64,000 nucleotides of DNA. Source: Pristionchus mayeri (taxonomy: Eukaryota > Nematoda > Chromadorea > Rhabditida > Neodiplogasteridae). A model generated the notes under the pieces. That model ran no database searches, was not told where the DNA came from, and saw nothing but the letters and a program-made list of their open reading frames with translations. Location: positions 29,212,215 through 29,276,214 of the forward strand of contig BTRK01000003.1 of the NCBI GenBank assembly GCA_036245805.1, given 5' to 3'. Position 1 is the first letter of the stretch; each line of letters opens with the position of its first letter. This document shows positions 43,601-56,632 of the stretch, piece after piece. Both the position numbers and the translations under genes were made by a program.

Positions 43601-46600
43601 GGGCACCGAGCATGATAATCCATATGTTCCTCCAGCACTGCAATCGGGTGATCAGATAAGGGTAGATAAAGAATGTTAATGAAATAGTGAAATTCAAATC
43701 AAAGTTCAACTGACCTTCTCCTCGTTCTCGACGTTCTTGGGGTTCCTCGATGTCTCGTACTTGTTGTCTCTTTTGGTGAACTCGAGCGGTCTCCTGAAAT
43801 TGAAGTATTGAGTGTGGTCCTTGTCCTAATGCCACTTTGCAAGTGAGACCAATGAAGGAAGAGCTAACCTGTCCAGGTCGAGCACGATCTCCATGCCCTT
43901 CCAGAATGTGTAAGTGCAGCACATGAGATACGCGAAGCACGCGCAGCCCATCATTCCCATATTGGAGTTAACGATTCCTGAAATAGAGATTTCAATGTTT
44001 TCAAATTTAAAATTTTTCTGAATACGCAATTTTTGAAATAACAAAAAATTAAAAGCTCACCGAACGATGTGTACTCCTTCTGGTGGGTCTCCCAATTGAG
44101 CACCCACGTCGTGAGGGTGATGCAGAGACAGAAGATGATCGTCGTCCCGTATGTCCACTGAAATGAAGAAACTTGGAATATATCTGCTTGGCTCAATGAC
44201 ATTCGAAAAGAATGCATAATAAAGTACTCACTGCGTAGTCCCATCTGTTGCGCTGCCTGTTCGACGTCTTCCACGTGTTGTCGCTCTTGCCCTTGAGAAC
44301 GCGGTCGACGTGGTAGATTTCGAGGCCCCAGAAGACGTGAACTGCAATGAGGACGATGACGACGTCATTCTTACAAGTTTCCAATCTCACGACGAATCAT
44401 TGGCAACTCACTGAGGAAGCTGGCAAAGTGGAAGAGGAGAGACATGAAACGACGCTCGGCGATCTCTGGAAATAATTGTTTTGTTTTATGTTTTCTTTAA
44501 AGCTAAATTCTTATTGTTTTCTAAGACAAGGAAAGGGCAAAATTCCTTTAGGAGTAAAGTGCAAATTGTGCCAACATCACTCACCCATACTGAAGGTGAG
44601 CGGGTCGGCGCCGACGATGTAAATCAGTCCCACGAATGACGCCGCCACGCCTCGCATCCATTGAAGAGAGTCCTGTACCGTCTGAAGAAGATAATTGGGT
44701 TGTGGGTATTTTTGTCTCCAGAGTAGTCCAAAGGCAATAAATTGGCAAATGAATTGATTAAGGAAGAAGCTCTTACATCCGCAGACTGCGGGCAGATGAC
44801 CTGCAGCACCAGTACCCTCAGGAAGAAATCAATCGTCGGTCCCACGTACATCACTGCCACATCCAATCCCTTCATCTCCTGCAATAAATGGAAATTAGTG
44901 TAAATTAATACAATGTAAAGCAATAAATGTAAACAACGTAGTGTAGCTACTCTCTTCATGAAATATGTATTATACCTAATTTATAGAACATTTTTTTACA
45001 AAAAACTCACTTCAGTCCGATTGGCGAGTCGCTGCATCACCTCGCAGCGCTCCGATTCGCAGACGCACACTGCGTGGTCGACCTGCAATTAATACTTATT
45101 TGTATTTTCGTGCAACCACAGGTACTAAAGTGTGCATGCATGCACTGCTAAGAAGGCAACACTTTCTGGCAAAATCTGCCAAAATTTTAAGAAATGTTTT
45201 GCTTGTCCGCCCTTTGTACCAATACTGACAGTGTTCATTTCTCAGAATATTGTGCCCTCTAATCGGCCCACCAATGCATTCTTAAGGAACTCACTCACCC
45301 TTTCCTCACAATGGGAGTCCTTGGGGCAGCTCATGGTGGGGCAGAAGTGGGGGAATCTCGTGCAGTCCTTTCCCTGGAATGTACTGATTACTGTTTGAAG
45401 AGAATCCTAAAAATACAGCATAGTTTAATAAGAGAACATCGGATGAGAACTCACCGGATGAGAACCAAAATAGTAAAATTCTCTAGTGGTTTCACATTAG
45501 ATTCCCACATTGTCAAGATATCTTCTCGGAAAATACTGCGGATGGTAATATTTTTGGTTCTCATCCTGTGGGTTCTCATCCGACCTTCTTTTTCCATGGG
45601 TATTCAGAAGACTACGCAAAACTCCGAACGGAATAACTACAACTACGAACGAACAATTGACTCTCATCATGTCACACTATTTTTTTAATGATTCGGTGAA
45701 ATGATTAGATTCGAATATCTTCTATACTCCTCAACTCACTCCTCAATTACTCACCCTCCATCCCTCGTTGCAGATGCAACGGTCGTCCTCGCCCTTCTTT
45801 CCCTTCTCGCAGTGATGAGTACCATGCTTATCGCACCAGCTGCATCTCAGTCCTGGCATCTCGTCTTCCTTCGGGGCAGGGGGCGGGGCTGAAACAGAAC
45901 GAATGCTAACTTTCCATGCCTCAAAAATCACTTGCTTTCATCGTGAAGCTAAGTCAGAAGAGAACGAAATCTTTATCGTAAGTAACTGACCGGGTTTCTC
46001 CTTGGGATCGCAGGTGGGGTTGAAGATGCTCCCAGCCGGAGCCACTACTCCTCTCTCGGTGCACGACGCACTGAATCGTATCTCCGTCTGAAATGACAAT
46101 TGATTTTCCTCAATTCTTCCGTCACCCTATAATCAATCTTCACATTGTTAAGCTCACTCACCACGCTCTTATCCTTGCATTGGAAGAAGACCTTGTCCTT
46201 GTAGTTGACCATCGCAGGTGGGAGGGGGTCAGCGAACTCGATGAATGGGGCGTCCGAGAGGGCAGGAGCGGTAGGGCAGGACCATCGTAGACAGTACTCT
46301 GCAAGGCCAGATTGAATACTCACATATTTGCATTTGTCATATGGTAGATATTGGCACAAATCATCAACCTCCTTTGCATAACACATTCATTTAATGATCA
46401 AACAAGATGGGGACTTACTGGGCACTTTGCAGAGGGTGCCCACACTCTCCTGCACTTCGAATCTGCTGACGATGGAATCGTTCGTGATCTGAAATTAACG
46501 AATGATTAATTTGAATCGCTTAATTGGGAAGCGTTTGTGCCCAAATGAATGGATTCTTACAAAGACAGCAGACGATGAGGACATCCAGACCACCTGTGCC

Positions 46601-49600
46601 TGCAGGAGCGTTCTAAAACACATTTATTAGTATTTTACTTGATTAGAGTAATTAGAGTAGACTAAAACAAACCTCGAGCGAGGACTCATGTAGCCGTTCA
46701 CGTACCACCGATACAAGGGGAGCCCATACGATTTCCTGAAAGATCATGTAATTGCATAACTTGTTTCGATACATTTGTAACAATAAATCATGCTAACAAA
46801 ATCTAAATGAATGTAAAGTATCTCACATTAGCTCGCTGATGGCTTTGAACTCGACCGAGAGGTCCCAATAGGACAGCATATCTCCGTATTGGAGGGCCTG
46901 GCATTCACTGAGCGAGGAGGAGTACTTGCCGCCTGAGAATAACAGGTTGTGTCTCAAGAAAATCAAATCTTGGATTAACTCACGTGTGTTGAGAATTATC
47001 ACGCAGCCATTCTCGCCCTCGACGAAGTCGTCCGGGCACGCGGCAGAGCAGGGTCCTGCACGGAACTACATTAATTATGGTATCATGGAAAACTGTTGCG
47101 TAACAGGCGGATACATATGTGTGTTGACTAACCTGTGGTCGATGCATCGCTCTTCTGGCATCTGGTGGTTCTCTTCAGTGATGAGGGAGTTGAGGTAAGG
47201 GACTGAAATGGATTGATTAGCATATGCAACCATGATAATATTCAAGCTCATTTAATGGAATACATTTTTAAGATTCATTCAAAAATGGCTCCTTTTGATA
47301 GAAGAAATTCGATAAATTCATCAGCAAATGTCATCGGACGCGAGCGAGTAATCGATAAATGAGGAGAGAAGAAGAGTATGAGTGATAGGATGCTAGATCT
47401 GATCACATTATTGGCAGATTCTTCTGGTTTAGAATCAAAAATGTGAACAGTTCGGCAGCAAATGTCATCGGACGCGAGCGAGCAATCGATAAATGAGGAG
47501 AGAAGAAGAGAATGAGTGATAGGATGCTAGATCTGATCACATTATTGGAAGATTCTTCTGGTTTAGAATCAAAAATGTGAACAGTTTAGCAGCAAATGGC
47601 ATCGGACGCGAGCGAGCAATCGATAAATGAGGAGAGAAGAAGAGAATGAGTGATAGGATGCTAGATCTGATCACATTATTGGAAGATTCTTCTGGTGTAG
47701 AATCAAAAATGTGAACAGTTCGGCAGCAAATGTCATCGGACGCGAGCGAGCAATCGATAAATGAGGAGAGAAGAAGAGAATGAGTGATAGGATGCTAGAT
47801 CTGATCACATTATTGGAAGATTCTTCTGGTTTAGAATCAAAAATGTGAACAGTTCGGCAGCAAATGTCATCGGACGCGAGCGAGCAATCGATAAATGAGG
47901 AGAGAAGAAGAGAATGAGTGATAGGTTGCTAGATCTGATCACATTATTGGAAGATTCTTCTGGTTTAGAATCAAAAATGTGAACAGGTTAGCAGCAAATG
48001 GCATCGGACGCGAGCGAGCAATCGATAAATGAGGAGAGAAGAAGAGAATGAGTTATAGGATGCTAGATCTGATCACATTATTTGAAGATTCTTCTGGTTT
48101 AGAATCAAAAATGTGAACAGTTCGGCAGCAAATGTCATCGGACGCGAGCGAGCAATCGATAAATGAGGAGAGAAGAAGAGAATGAGTGATAGGATGCTAG
48201 ATCTGATCACATTATTGGAAGATTCTTCTGGTGTAGAATCAAAAATGTGAACAGTTCGGCAGCAAATGTCATCGGACGCGAGCGAGCAATCGATAAATGA
48301 GGAGAGAAGAAGAGAATGAGTGATAGGATGCTAGATCTGATCACATTATTGGAAGATTCTTCTGGTGTAGAATCAAAAATGTGAACAGTTCGGCAGCAAA
48401 TGTCATCGGACGCGAGCGAGCAATCGATAAATGAGGAGAGAAGAAGAGAATGAGTGATAGGATGCTAGATCTGATCACATTATTGGAAGATTCTTCTGGT
48501 TTAGAATAAAAAATGTGAACAGTTTAGCAGCAAATGTCATCGGACGCGAGCGAGCAATCGATAAATGAGGAGAGAAGAAGAGAATGAGTGATAGGATGCT
48601 AGATCTGATCACATTATTGGAAGATTCTTCTGGTGTAGAATCAAAAATGTGAACAGTTCGGCAGCAAATGGCATCGGACGCGAGCGAGCAATCGATCAAT
48701 GAGGAGAATAGAAGAGAATGAGTGATAGGATGCTAGATCTGATCACATTATTGGAAGATTCTTCTGGTGTAGAATCAAAAATGTGAACAATTCGGCAGCA
48801 AATGTCATCGGACGCGAGCGAGCAATCGATAAATGAGGAGAGAAGAAGAGAATGAGTGATAGGATGCTAGATCTGATCACATTATTGGAAGATTCTTCTG
48901 GTTTAGAATCAAAAATGTGAACAGTTCGGCAGCAAATGTCATCGGACGCGAGCGAGCAATCGATAAATGAGGAGAGAAGAAGAGAATGAGTGATAGGATG
49001 CTAGATCTGATCACATTATTGGAAGATTCTTCTGGTTTAGAATCAAAAATGTGAACAGGTTAGCAGCAAATGGCATCGGACGCGAGCGAGCAATCGATAA
49101 ATGAGGAGAGAAGAAGAGAATGAGTGATAGGATGCTAGATCTGAGCACATTATTGGAAGATTCTTCTGGTTTAGAATCAAAAATGTGAACAGTTTAGCAG
49201 CAAATGGCATCGGACGCGAGCGAGCAATCGATAAATGAGGAGAGAAGAAGAGAATGAGTGATAGGATGCTAGATCTGAGCACATTATTGGAAGATTCTTC
49301 TGGTTTAGAATCAAAAATGTGAACAGTTCGGCAGCAAATGTCATCGGACGCGAGCGAGCAATCGATAAATGAGGAGAGAAGAAGAGAATGAGTGATAGGA
49401 TGCTAGATCTGATCACATTATTGGAAGATTCTTCTGGTTTAGAATCAAAAATGTGAACAGTTCGGCAGCAAATGTCATCGGACGCGAGCGAGCAATCGAT
49501 AAATGAGGAGAGAAGAAGAGAATGAGTGATAGGATGCTAGATCTGATCACATTATTGGAAGATTCTTCTGGTTTAGAATCAAAAATGTGAACAGGTTAGC

Positions 49601-52600
49601 AGCAAATGGCATCGGACGCGAGCGAGCAATCGATAAATGAGGAGAGAAGAAGAGAATGAGTGATAGGATGCTAGATCTGAGCACATTATTGGAAGATTCT
49701 TCTGGTTTAGAATCAAAAATGTGAACAGTTTAGCAGCAAATGGCATCGGACGCGAGCGAGCAATCGATAAATGAGGAGAGAAGAAGAGAATGAGTGATAG
49801 GATGCTAGATCTGATCACATTATTGGAAGATTCTTCTGGTGTAGAATCAAAAATGTGAACAGTTCGGCAGCAAATGTCATCGGACGCGAGCGAGCAATCG
49901 ATAAATGAGGAGAGAAGAAGAGAATGAGTGATAGGATGCTAGATCTGATCACATTATTGGAAGATTCTTCTGGTTTAGAATCAAAAATGTGAACAGGTTA
50001 GCAGCAAATGGCATCGGACGCGAGCGAGCAATCGATAAATGAGGAGAGAAGAAGAGAATGAGTGATAGGATGCTAGATCTGAGCACATTATTGGAAGATT
50101 CTTCTGGTTTAGAATCAAAAATGTGAACAGTTTAGCAGCAAATGGCATCGGACGCGAGCGAGCAATCGATAAATGAGGAGAGAAGAAGAGAATGAGTGAT
50201 AGGATGCTAGATCTGATCACATTATTGGAAGATTCTTCTGGTGTAGAATCAAAAATGTGAACAGTTCGGCAGCAAATGTCATCGGACGCGAGCGAGCAAT
50301 CGATAAATGAGGAGAGAAGAAGAGAATGAGTGATAGGATGCTAGATCTGATCACATTATTGGAAGATTCTTCTGGTTTAGATTGGAAGATTCTTCTGGTT
50401 TAGAATCAAAAATGTGAACAGTTCGGCAGCAAATGTCATCGGACGCGAGCGAGCAATCGATAAATGAGCAGAGAAGAAGAGAATGAGTGATAGGATGGTA
50501 GATCTGATCACATTATTGGAAGATTCTTCTGGTTTAGAATCAAAAATGTGAACAGTTCGGCAGCAAATGTCATCGGATGCGAGCGAGCAATCGATAAATG
50601 AGGAGAGAAGAAGAGAATGAGTGATAGGATGCTAGATCTGATCACATTATTGGAAGATTCTTCTGGTTTAGAATCAAAAATGTGAACAGTTCGGCAGCAA
50701 ATGTCATCGGACGCGAGCGAGCAATCGATAAATGAGGAGAGAAGAAGAGAATGAGTGATAGGATGCTAGATCTGATCACATTATTGGAAGATTCTTCTGG
50801 TTTAGAATCAAAAATGTGAACAGTTCGGCAGCAAATGTCATCGGACGCGAACGAGCAATCGATAAATGAGGAGAGAAGAAGAGAATGAGTGATAGGATGC
50901 TAGATCTGATCACATTATTGGAAGATTCTTCTGGTTTAGAATCAAAAATGTGAACAGTTCGGCAGCAAATGTCATCGGACGCGAGCGAGCAATCGATAAA
51001 TGAGGAGAGAAGAAGAGAATGAGTGATAGGATGCTAGATCTGATCACATTATTGGAAGATTCTTCTGGTGTAGAATCAAAAATGTGAACAGTTCGGCAGC
51101 AAATGTCATCGGACGCGAGCGAGCAATCGATAAATGAGGAGAGAAGAAGAGAATGAGTGATAGGATGCTAGATCTGATCACATTATTGGAAGATTCTTCT
51201 GGTGTAGAATCAAAAATGTGAACAGTTCGGCAGCAAATGTCATCGGACGCGAGCGAGCAATCGATAAATGAGGAGAGAAGAAGAGAATGAGTGATAGGAT
51301 GCTAGATCTGATCACATTATTGGAAGATTCTTCTGGTTTAGAATAAAAAATGTGAACAGTTTAGCAGCAAATGTCATCGGACGCGAGCGAGCAATCGATA
51401 AATGAGGAGAGAAGAAGAGAATGAGTGATAGGATGCTAGATCTGATCACATTATTGGAAGATTCTTCTGGTGTAGAATCAAAAATGTGAACAGTTCGGCA
51501 GCAAATGGCATCGGACGCGAGCGAGCAATCGATCAATGAGGAGAATAGAAGAGAATGAGTGATAGGATGCTAGATCTGATCACATTATTGGAAGATTCTT
51601 CTGGTGTAGAATCAAAAATGTGAACAATTCGGCAGCAAATGTCATCGGACGCGAGCGAGCAATCGATAAATGAGGAGAGAAGAAGAGAATGAGTGATAGG
51701 ATGCTAGATCTGATCACATTATTGGAAGATTCTTCTGGTTTTGAATCAAAAATGTGAACAGTTCGGCAGCAAATGTCATCGGACGCGAGCGAGCAATCGA
51801 TAAATGAGGAGAGAAGAAGAGAATGAGTGATAGGATGCTAGATCTGATCACATTATTGGAAGATTCTTCTGGTTTAGAATCAAAAATGTGAACAGTTCGG
51901 CAGCAAATGTCATCGGACGCGAGCGAGCAATCGATAAATGAGGAGAGAAGAAGAGAATGAGTGATAGGATGCTAGATCTGATCACATTATTGGAAGATTC
52001 TTCTGGTTTAGAATCAAAAATGTGAACAGGTTAGCAGCAAATGGCATCGGACGCGAGCGAGCAATCGATAAATGAGGAGAGAAGAAGAGAATGAGTGATA
52101 GGATGCTAGATCTGATCACATTATTGGAAGATTCTTCTGGTGTAGAATCAAAAATGTGAACAGTTCGGCAGCAAATGTCATCGGACGCGAACGAGCAATC
52201 GATAAATGAGGAGAGAAGAAGAGAATGAGTGATAGGATGCTAGATCTGATCACATTATTGGAAGATTCTTCTGGTTTAGAATCAAAAATGTGAACAGTTC
52301 GGCAGCAAATGTCATCGGACGCGAGCGAGCAATCGATAAATGAGGAGAGAAGAAGAGAATGAGTGATAGGATGCTAGATCTGATCACATTATTGGAAGAT
52401 TCTTCTGGTGTAGAATCAAAAATGTGAACAGTTCGGCAGCAAATGTCATCGGACGCGAGCGAGCAATCGATAAATGAGGAGAGAAGAAGAGAATGAGTGA
52501 TAGGATGCTAGATCTGATCACATTATTGGAAGATTCTTCTGGTGTAGAATCAAAAATGTGAACAGTTCGGCAGCAAATGTCATCGGACGCGAGCGAGCAA

Positions 52601-55600
52601 TCGATAAATGAGGAGAGAAGAAGAGAATGAGTGATAGGATGCTAGATCTGATCACATTATTGGAAGATTCTTCTGGTTTAGAATAAAAAATGTGAACAGT
52701 TTAGCAGCAAATGTCATCGGACGCGAGCGAGCAATCGATAAATGAGGAGAGAAGAAGAGAATGAGTGATAGGATGCTAGATCTGATCACATTATTGGAAG
52801 ATTCTTCTGGTGTAGAATCAAAAATGTGAACAGTTCGGCAGCAAATGGCATCGGACGCGAGCGAGCAATCGATCAATGAGGAGAATAGAAGAGAATGAGT
52901 GATAGGATGCTAGATCTGATCACATTATTGGAAGATTCTTCTGGTGTAGAATCAAAAATGTGAACAATTCGGCAGCAAATGTCATCGGACGCGAGCGAGC
53001 AATCGATAAATGAGGAGAGAAGAAGAGAATGAGTGATAGGATGCTAGATCTGATCACATTATTGGAAGATTCTTCTGGTTTAGAATCAAAAATGTGAACA
53101 GTTCGGCAGCAAATGTCATCGGACGCGAGCGAGCAATCGATAAATGCGGAGAGAAGAAGAGAATGAGTGATAGGATGCTAGATCTGATCACATTATTGGA
53201 AGATTCTTCTGGTTTAGAATCAAAAATGTGAACAGTTCGGCAGCAAATGTCATCGGACGCGAGCGAGCAATCGATAAATGAGGAGAGAAGAAGAGAATGA
53301 GTGATAGGATGCTAGATCTGATCACATTATTGGAAGATTCTTCTGGTTTAGAATCAAAAATGTGAACAGGTTAGCAGCAAATGGCATCGGACGCGAGCGA
53401 GCAATCGATAAATGAGGAGAGAAGAAGAGAATGAGTGATAGGATGCTAGATCTGAGCACATTATTGGAAGATTCTTCTGGTTTAGAATCAAAAATGTGAA
53501 CAGTTTAGCAGCAAATGGCATCGGACGCGAGCGAGCAATCGATAAATGAGGAGAGAAGAAGAGAATGAGTGATAGGATGCTAGATCTGATCACATTATTG
53601 GAAGATTCTTCTGGTGTAGAATCAAAAATGTGAACAGTTCGGCAGCAAATGTCATCGGACGCGAGCGAGCAATCGATAAATGAGGAGAGAAGAAGAGAAT
53701 GAGTGATAGGATGCTAGATCTGATCACATTATTGGAAGATTCTTCTGGTTTAGAATCAAAAATGTGAACAGGTTAGCAGCAAATGGCATCGGACGCGAGC
53801 GAGCAATCGATAAATGAGGAGAGAAGAAGAGAATGAGTGATAGGATGCTAGATCTGAGCACATTATTGGAAGATTCTTCTGGTTTAGAATCAAAAATGTG
53901 AACAGTTTAGCAGCAAATGGCATCGGACGCGAGCGAGCAATCGATAAATGAGGAGAGAAGAAGAGAATGAGTGATAGGATGCTAGATCTGATCACATTAT
54001 TGGAAGATTCTTCTGGTGTAGAATCAAAAATGTGAACAGTTCGGCAGCAAATGTCATCGGACGCGAGCGAGCAATCGATAAATGAGGAGAGAAGAAGAGA
54101 ATGAGTGATAGGATGCTAGATCTGATCACATTATTGGAAGATTCTTCTGGTTTAGATTGGAAGATTCTTCTGGTTTAGAATCAAAAATGTGAACAGTTCG
54201 GCAGCAAATGTCATCGGACGCGAGCGAGCAATCGATAAATGAGCAGAGAAGAAGAGAATGAGTGATAGGATGGTAGATCTGATCACATTATTGGAAGATT
54301 CTTCTGGTTTAGAATCAAAAATGTGAACAGTTCGGCAGCAAATGTCATCGGATGCGAGCGAGCAATCGATAAATGAGCAGAGAAGAAGAGAATGAGTGAT
54401 AGGATGCTAGATCTGATCACATTATTGGAAGATTCTTCTGGTTTAGAATCAAAAATGTGAACAGTTCGGCAGCAAATGTCATCGGACGCGAGCGAGCAAT
54501 CGATAAATGAGCAGAGAAGAAGAGAATGAGTGATAGGATGCTAGATCTGATCACATTATTGGAAGATTCTTCTGGTTTAGAATCAAAAATGTGAACAGTT
54601 CGGCAGCAAATGTCATCGGACGCGAGCGAGCAATCGATAAATGAGGAGAGAAGAAGAGAATGAGTGATAGGATGCTAGATCTGATCACATTATTGGAAGA
54701 TTCTTCTGGTTTAGAATCAAAAATGTGAACAGTTCGGCAGCAAATGTCATCGGACGCGAACGAGCAATCGATAAATGAGGAGAGAAGAAGAGAATGAGTG
54801 ATAGGATGCTAGATCTGATCACATTATTGGAAGATTCTTCTGGTTTAGAATCAAAAATGTGAACAGTTCGGCAGCAAATGTCATCGGACGCGAGCGAGCA
54901 ATCGATAAATGAGCAGAGAAGAAGAGAATGAGTGATAGGATGGTAGATCTGATCACATTATTGGAAGATTCTTCTGGTTTAGAATCAAAAATGTGAACAG
55001 TTCGGCAGCAAATGTCATCGGATGCGAGCGAGCAATCGATAAATGAGGAGAGAAGAAGAGAATGAGTGATAGGATGCTAGATCTGATCACATTATTGGAA
55101 GATTCTTCTGGTTTAGAATCAAAAATGTGAACAGTTCGGCAGCAAATGTCATCGGACGCGAGCGAGCAATCGATAAATGAGGAGAGAAGAAGAGAATGAG
55201 TGATAGGATGCTAGATCTGATCACATTATTGGAAGATTCTTCTGGTTTAGAATCAAAAATGTGAACAGTTTAGCAGCAAATGGCATCGGACGCGAGCGAG
55301 CAATCGATGAATGAGGATAGAAGAAGAGAAAAAGAGAGAGAGGAGACATCACGACAGCACCGACAACAATTCACTCACGAAATTGAAATTTGTGGTGGCG
55401 GTTAATCCTTGCGTTGATCCTGCAATGTTCTATCATTTTTCCAATCTTAGGTGAACATTAGCAAATTTTTAAGAACCATTTACGACCCTTATCCGCGCAG
55501 GCTTTCGTTCACAAACCATAGGAAGGGGCGGTAGTTTTGCGTTTCCGTGATGTAGTTCTGGCTGCCCCGGATGTAGTCGTCCTCGTACCTTAATTAGTGA

Positions 55601-56632
55601 TAAAATTAATTGGTCTATACCGTTGTTTTCTCTCTCAAACAAGGAGGCTCACCGTTCTGGGAAGACACGGTAGACGTGGCGGGCCTCGCTGAACTGACGG
55701 TGCGAAACTGTTCAGTGCTGGTGCGTGTGGTGCCTTAATTAGTGATTGAGTTGATTGAATCATGATGAAATGGATATATGTCAAAATATCAGGGCTCACC
55801 AGCGTCCGAGGAGCGGGAAGTCGATGAAGACGCCCTCGTAGACATTCCAGATGTAGATGACCATCCAGTAGATGAAGATGGAGCGCTCGACGGGCCCGCT
55901 GCAATCGATTGTTTTGGTGGTCTCTCTCTCACTTCTTGCGAAACAGGTTACCTTCGGTTCCTGTGCTGGGCGCTCTCACGGGGGCGATCGAAGCTGAAAG
56001 CAAAAAAAGTAATTGGTTTGCTATTTGGAATTGCTGATCCTTGTCCATTATGCTCAATCGCAATAAAGAAGTAATGTACTTGAAGAGGTTTGAGATGGAC
56101 CAGCGGGGATGGAAGAGGAATGAGAGGCAGAGTGTAGACCAGACTGAGAGATAGTGGAGGCCGTTCCGAACTCTGGACGAGTTGTGGTGGGGTGGATCGT
56201 GTCTGAACACAATGAATTATTTCGTGCTGAGGGCACGATCAGTGTACCTGCGGCAATGGATGAATGTGCCGAAGAGGGGAGAGAGTTGGTGGTCGAGACC
56301 GTGCTTCCATGGACAGTAGCACCTGAAAGCAGCATTTTTACTTGCGTACCGTGGTAAGGGGCAGGAATATAAAGCTTTTCATCGGTCAAAATGAGCGAAT
56401 TTGCCTAAATTACTTCGAGTAAAGGCAATCGCACCTTCATCTCGCGTAGAGGTTCCTGCCGGTGAAACGTGCAGGAACTCATCGGACACTGAAATCGAGA
56501 AATTAATTCCCTTTTGCCTATAGTGTAATGACGCGCAGTAAATGGCTGTACCTTCTGTGGAGAGGGCGGGCAGAGCGGGAGCAGAAGGGAAGGAGGCCTG
56601 AGGAGTAACGAGATCGGTGGACTGCAGGGAGC
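40650..56632 (-). CDS. Mucin-like/C-type lectin/Sushi/EGF seven-transmembrane protein
   Basis: Forty-four minus-strand exons join with consistent phase for at least 1245 residues; the 5' end is not reached. Exons 56632-56552, 56488-56435, 56322-56248, 56202-56080, 55993-55952, 55898-55800, 55733-55653, 55588-55517 and 55419-55379 encode about 223 Ser/Thr-rich residues. After an 8.2-kb minisatellite intron, 47202-46419 encodes a C-type-lectin-like domain (CPDDFVEGENGC to RWYVNGYM). Exons 46298-46162 and 46087-45991 are Sushi-like; 45888-45755, 45373-45299 and 45082-45011 are EGF-like (KKGEDDRCICNEGWR). Exons 44878-43356 hold seven hydrophobic segments (for example TIIFCLCITLTTWVLNW and LFLVLCNAIVSVC). 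The tail (43267-40650, about 430 residues) starts with a Glu/Lys coiled coil and ends CRICNNPHNLTP. One intron uses a GC donor (41688). No GPS motif was recognised. Domain names are by eye; ligand and signalling are unknown. Confidence 0.82.
41687..41688 (-). other. GC splice donor (GC-AG intron)
   Basis: After the exon ending ITRAQ (41748-41689) the intron starts GCGAGT. No GT is available that would keep the frame, and the next exon (41584-41522) joins in phase. GC-AG introns are a known minor class. Confidence 0.8.
47203..55378 (-). other. 8.2-kb intron of the receptor gene carrying the minisatellite
   Basis: Donor GTGAGTG at 55378 and acceptor TTTCAG at 47203 join the exon ending ATTNFNF to SLTSTPSSLK in phase zero. 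Nearly all of the intron is the 134-bp tandem array. All other introns of this gene are short, from about 45 to 410 bases. Confidence 0.75.
47322..55331. repeat. 134-bp minisatellite array, about 59 copies
   Basis: The unit runs from GCAGCAAATGTCATCGGACG through CAATCGATAAATGAGGAGAG and GCTAGATCTGATCACATTA to GTGAACAGTTCG. Copies differ at a few recurring positions: TTCGGCAGC/TTAGCAGC, GTCATC/GGCATC, TTTAGAATC/GTGTAGAATC, GATCAC/GAGCAC. A 23-bp extension (TTAGATTGGAAGATTCTTCT plus three bases) appears at about 50380 and again at about 54155, 3775 bp apart (28 units plus 23). Variant units recur with the same 3775-bp offset, and a block near 51312-51900 recurs 1340 bp later (10 units). This indicates recent multi-unit duplication. 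ORFs repeating every 402 bp reflect three units of 134 and are not genes. Confidence 0.97.

Noticed and set aside
40650..47202. Meckelin (TMEM67) or an adhesion GPCR
   Set aside because: The Cys-rich plus multi-span layout suggested these, but no meckelin-type C-terminal motif and no GPS cleavage motif could be found, and the tail is far longer.
47322..55331. CRISPR-like array or a repeated protein gene in the 134-bp repeats
   Set aside because: Units abut without variable spacers, this is a eukaryotic genome, and the recurring ORFs arise only because three units of 134 bp restore the frame.
55490..56080. A separate membrane protein (frame with YWMVIYIWNVYEG and a stop at about 55491)
   Set aside because: That frame does not continue upstream. 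The alternative frame joins all neighbouring exons in phase and gives uniform Ser/Thr-rich sequence.
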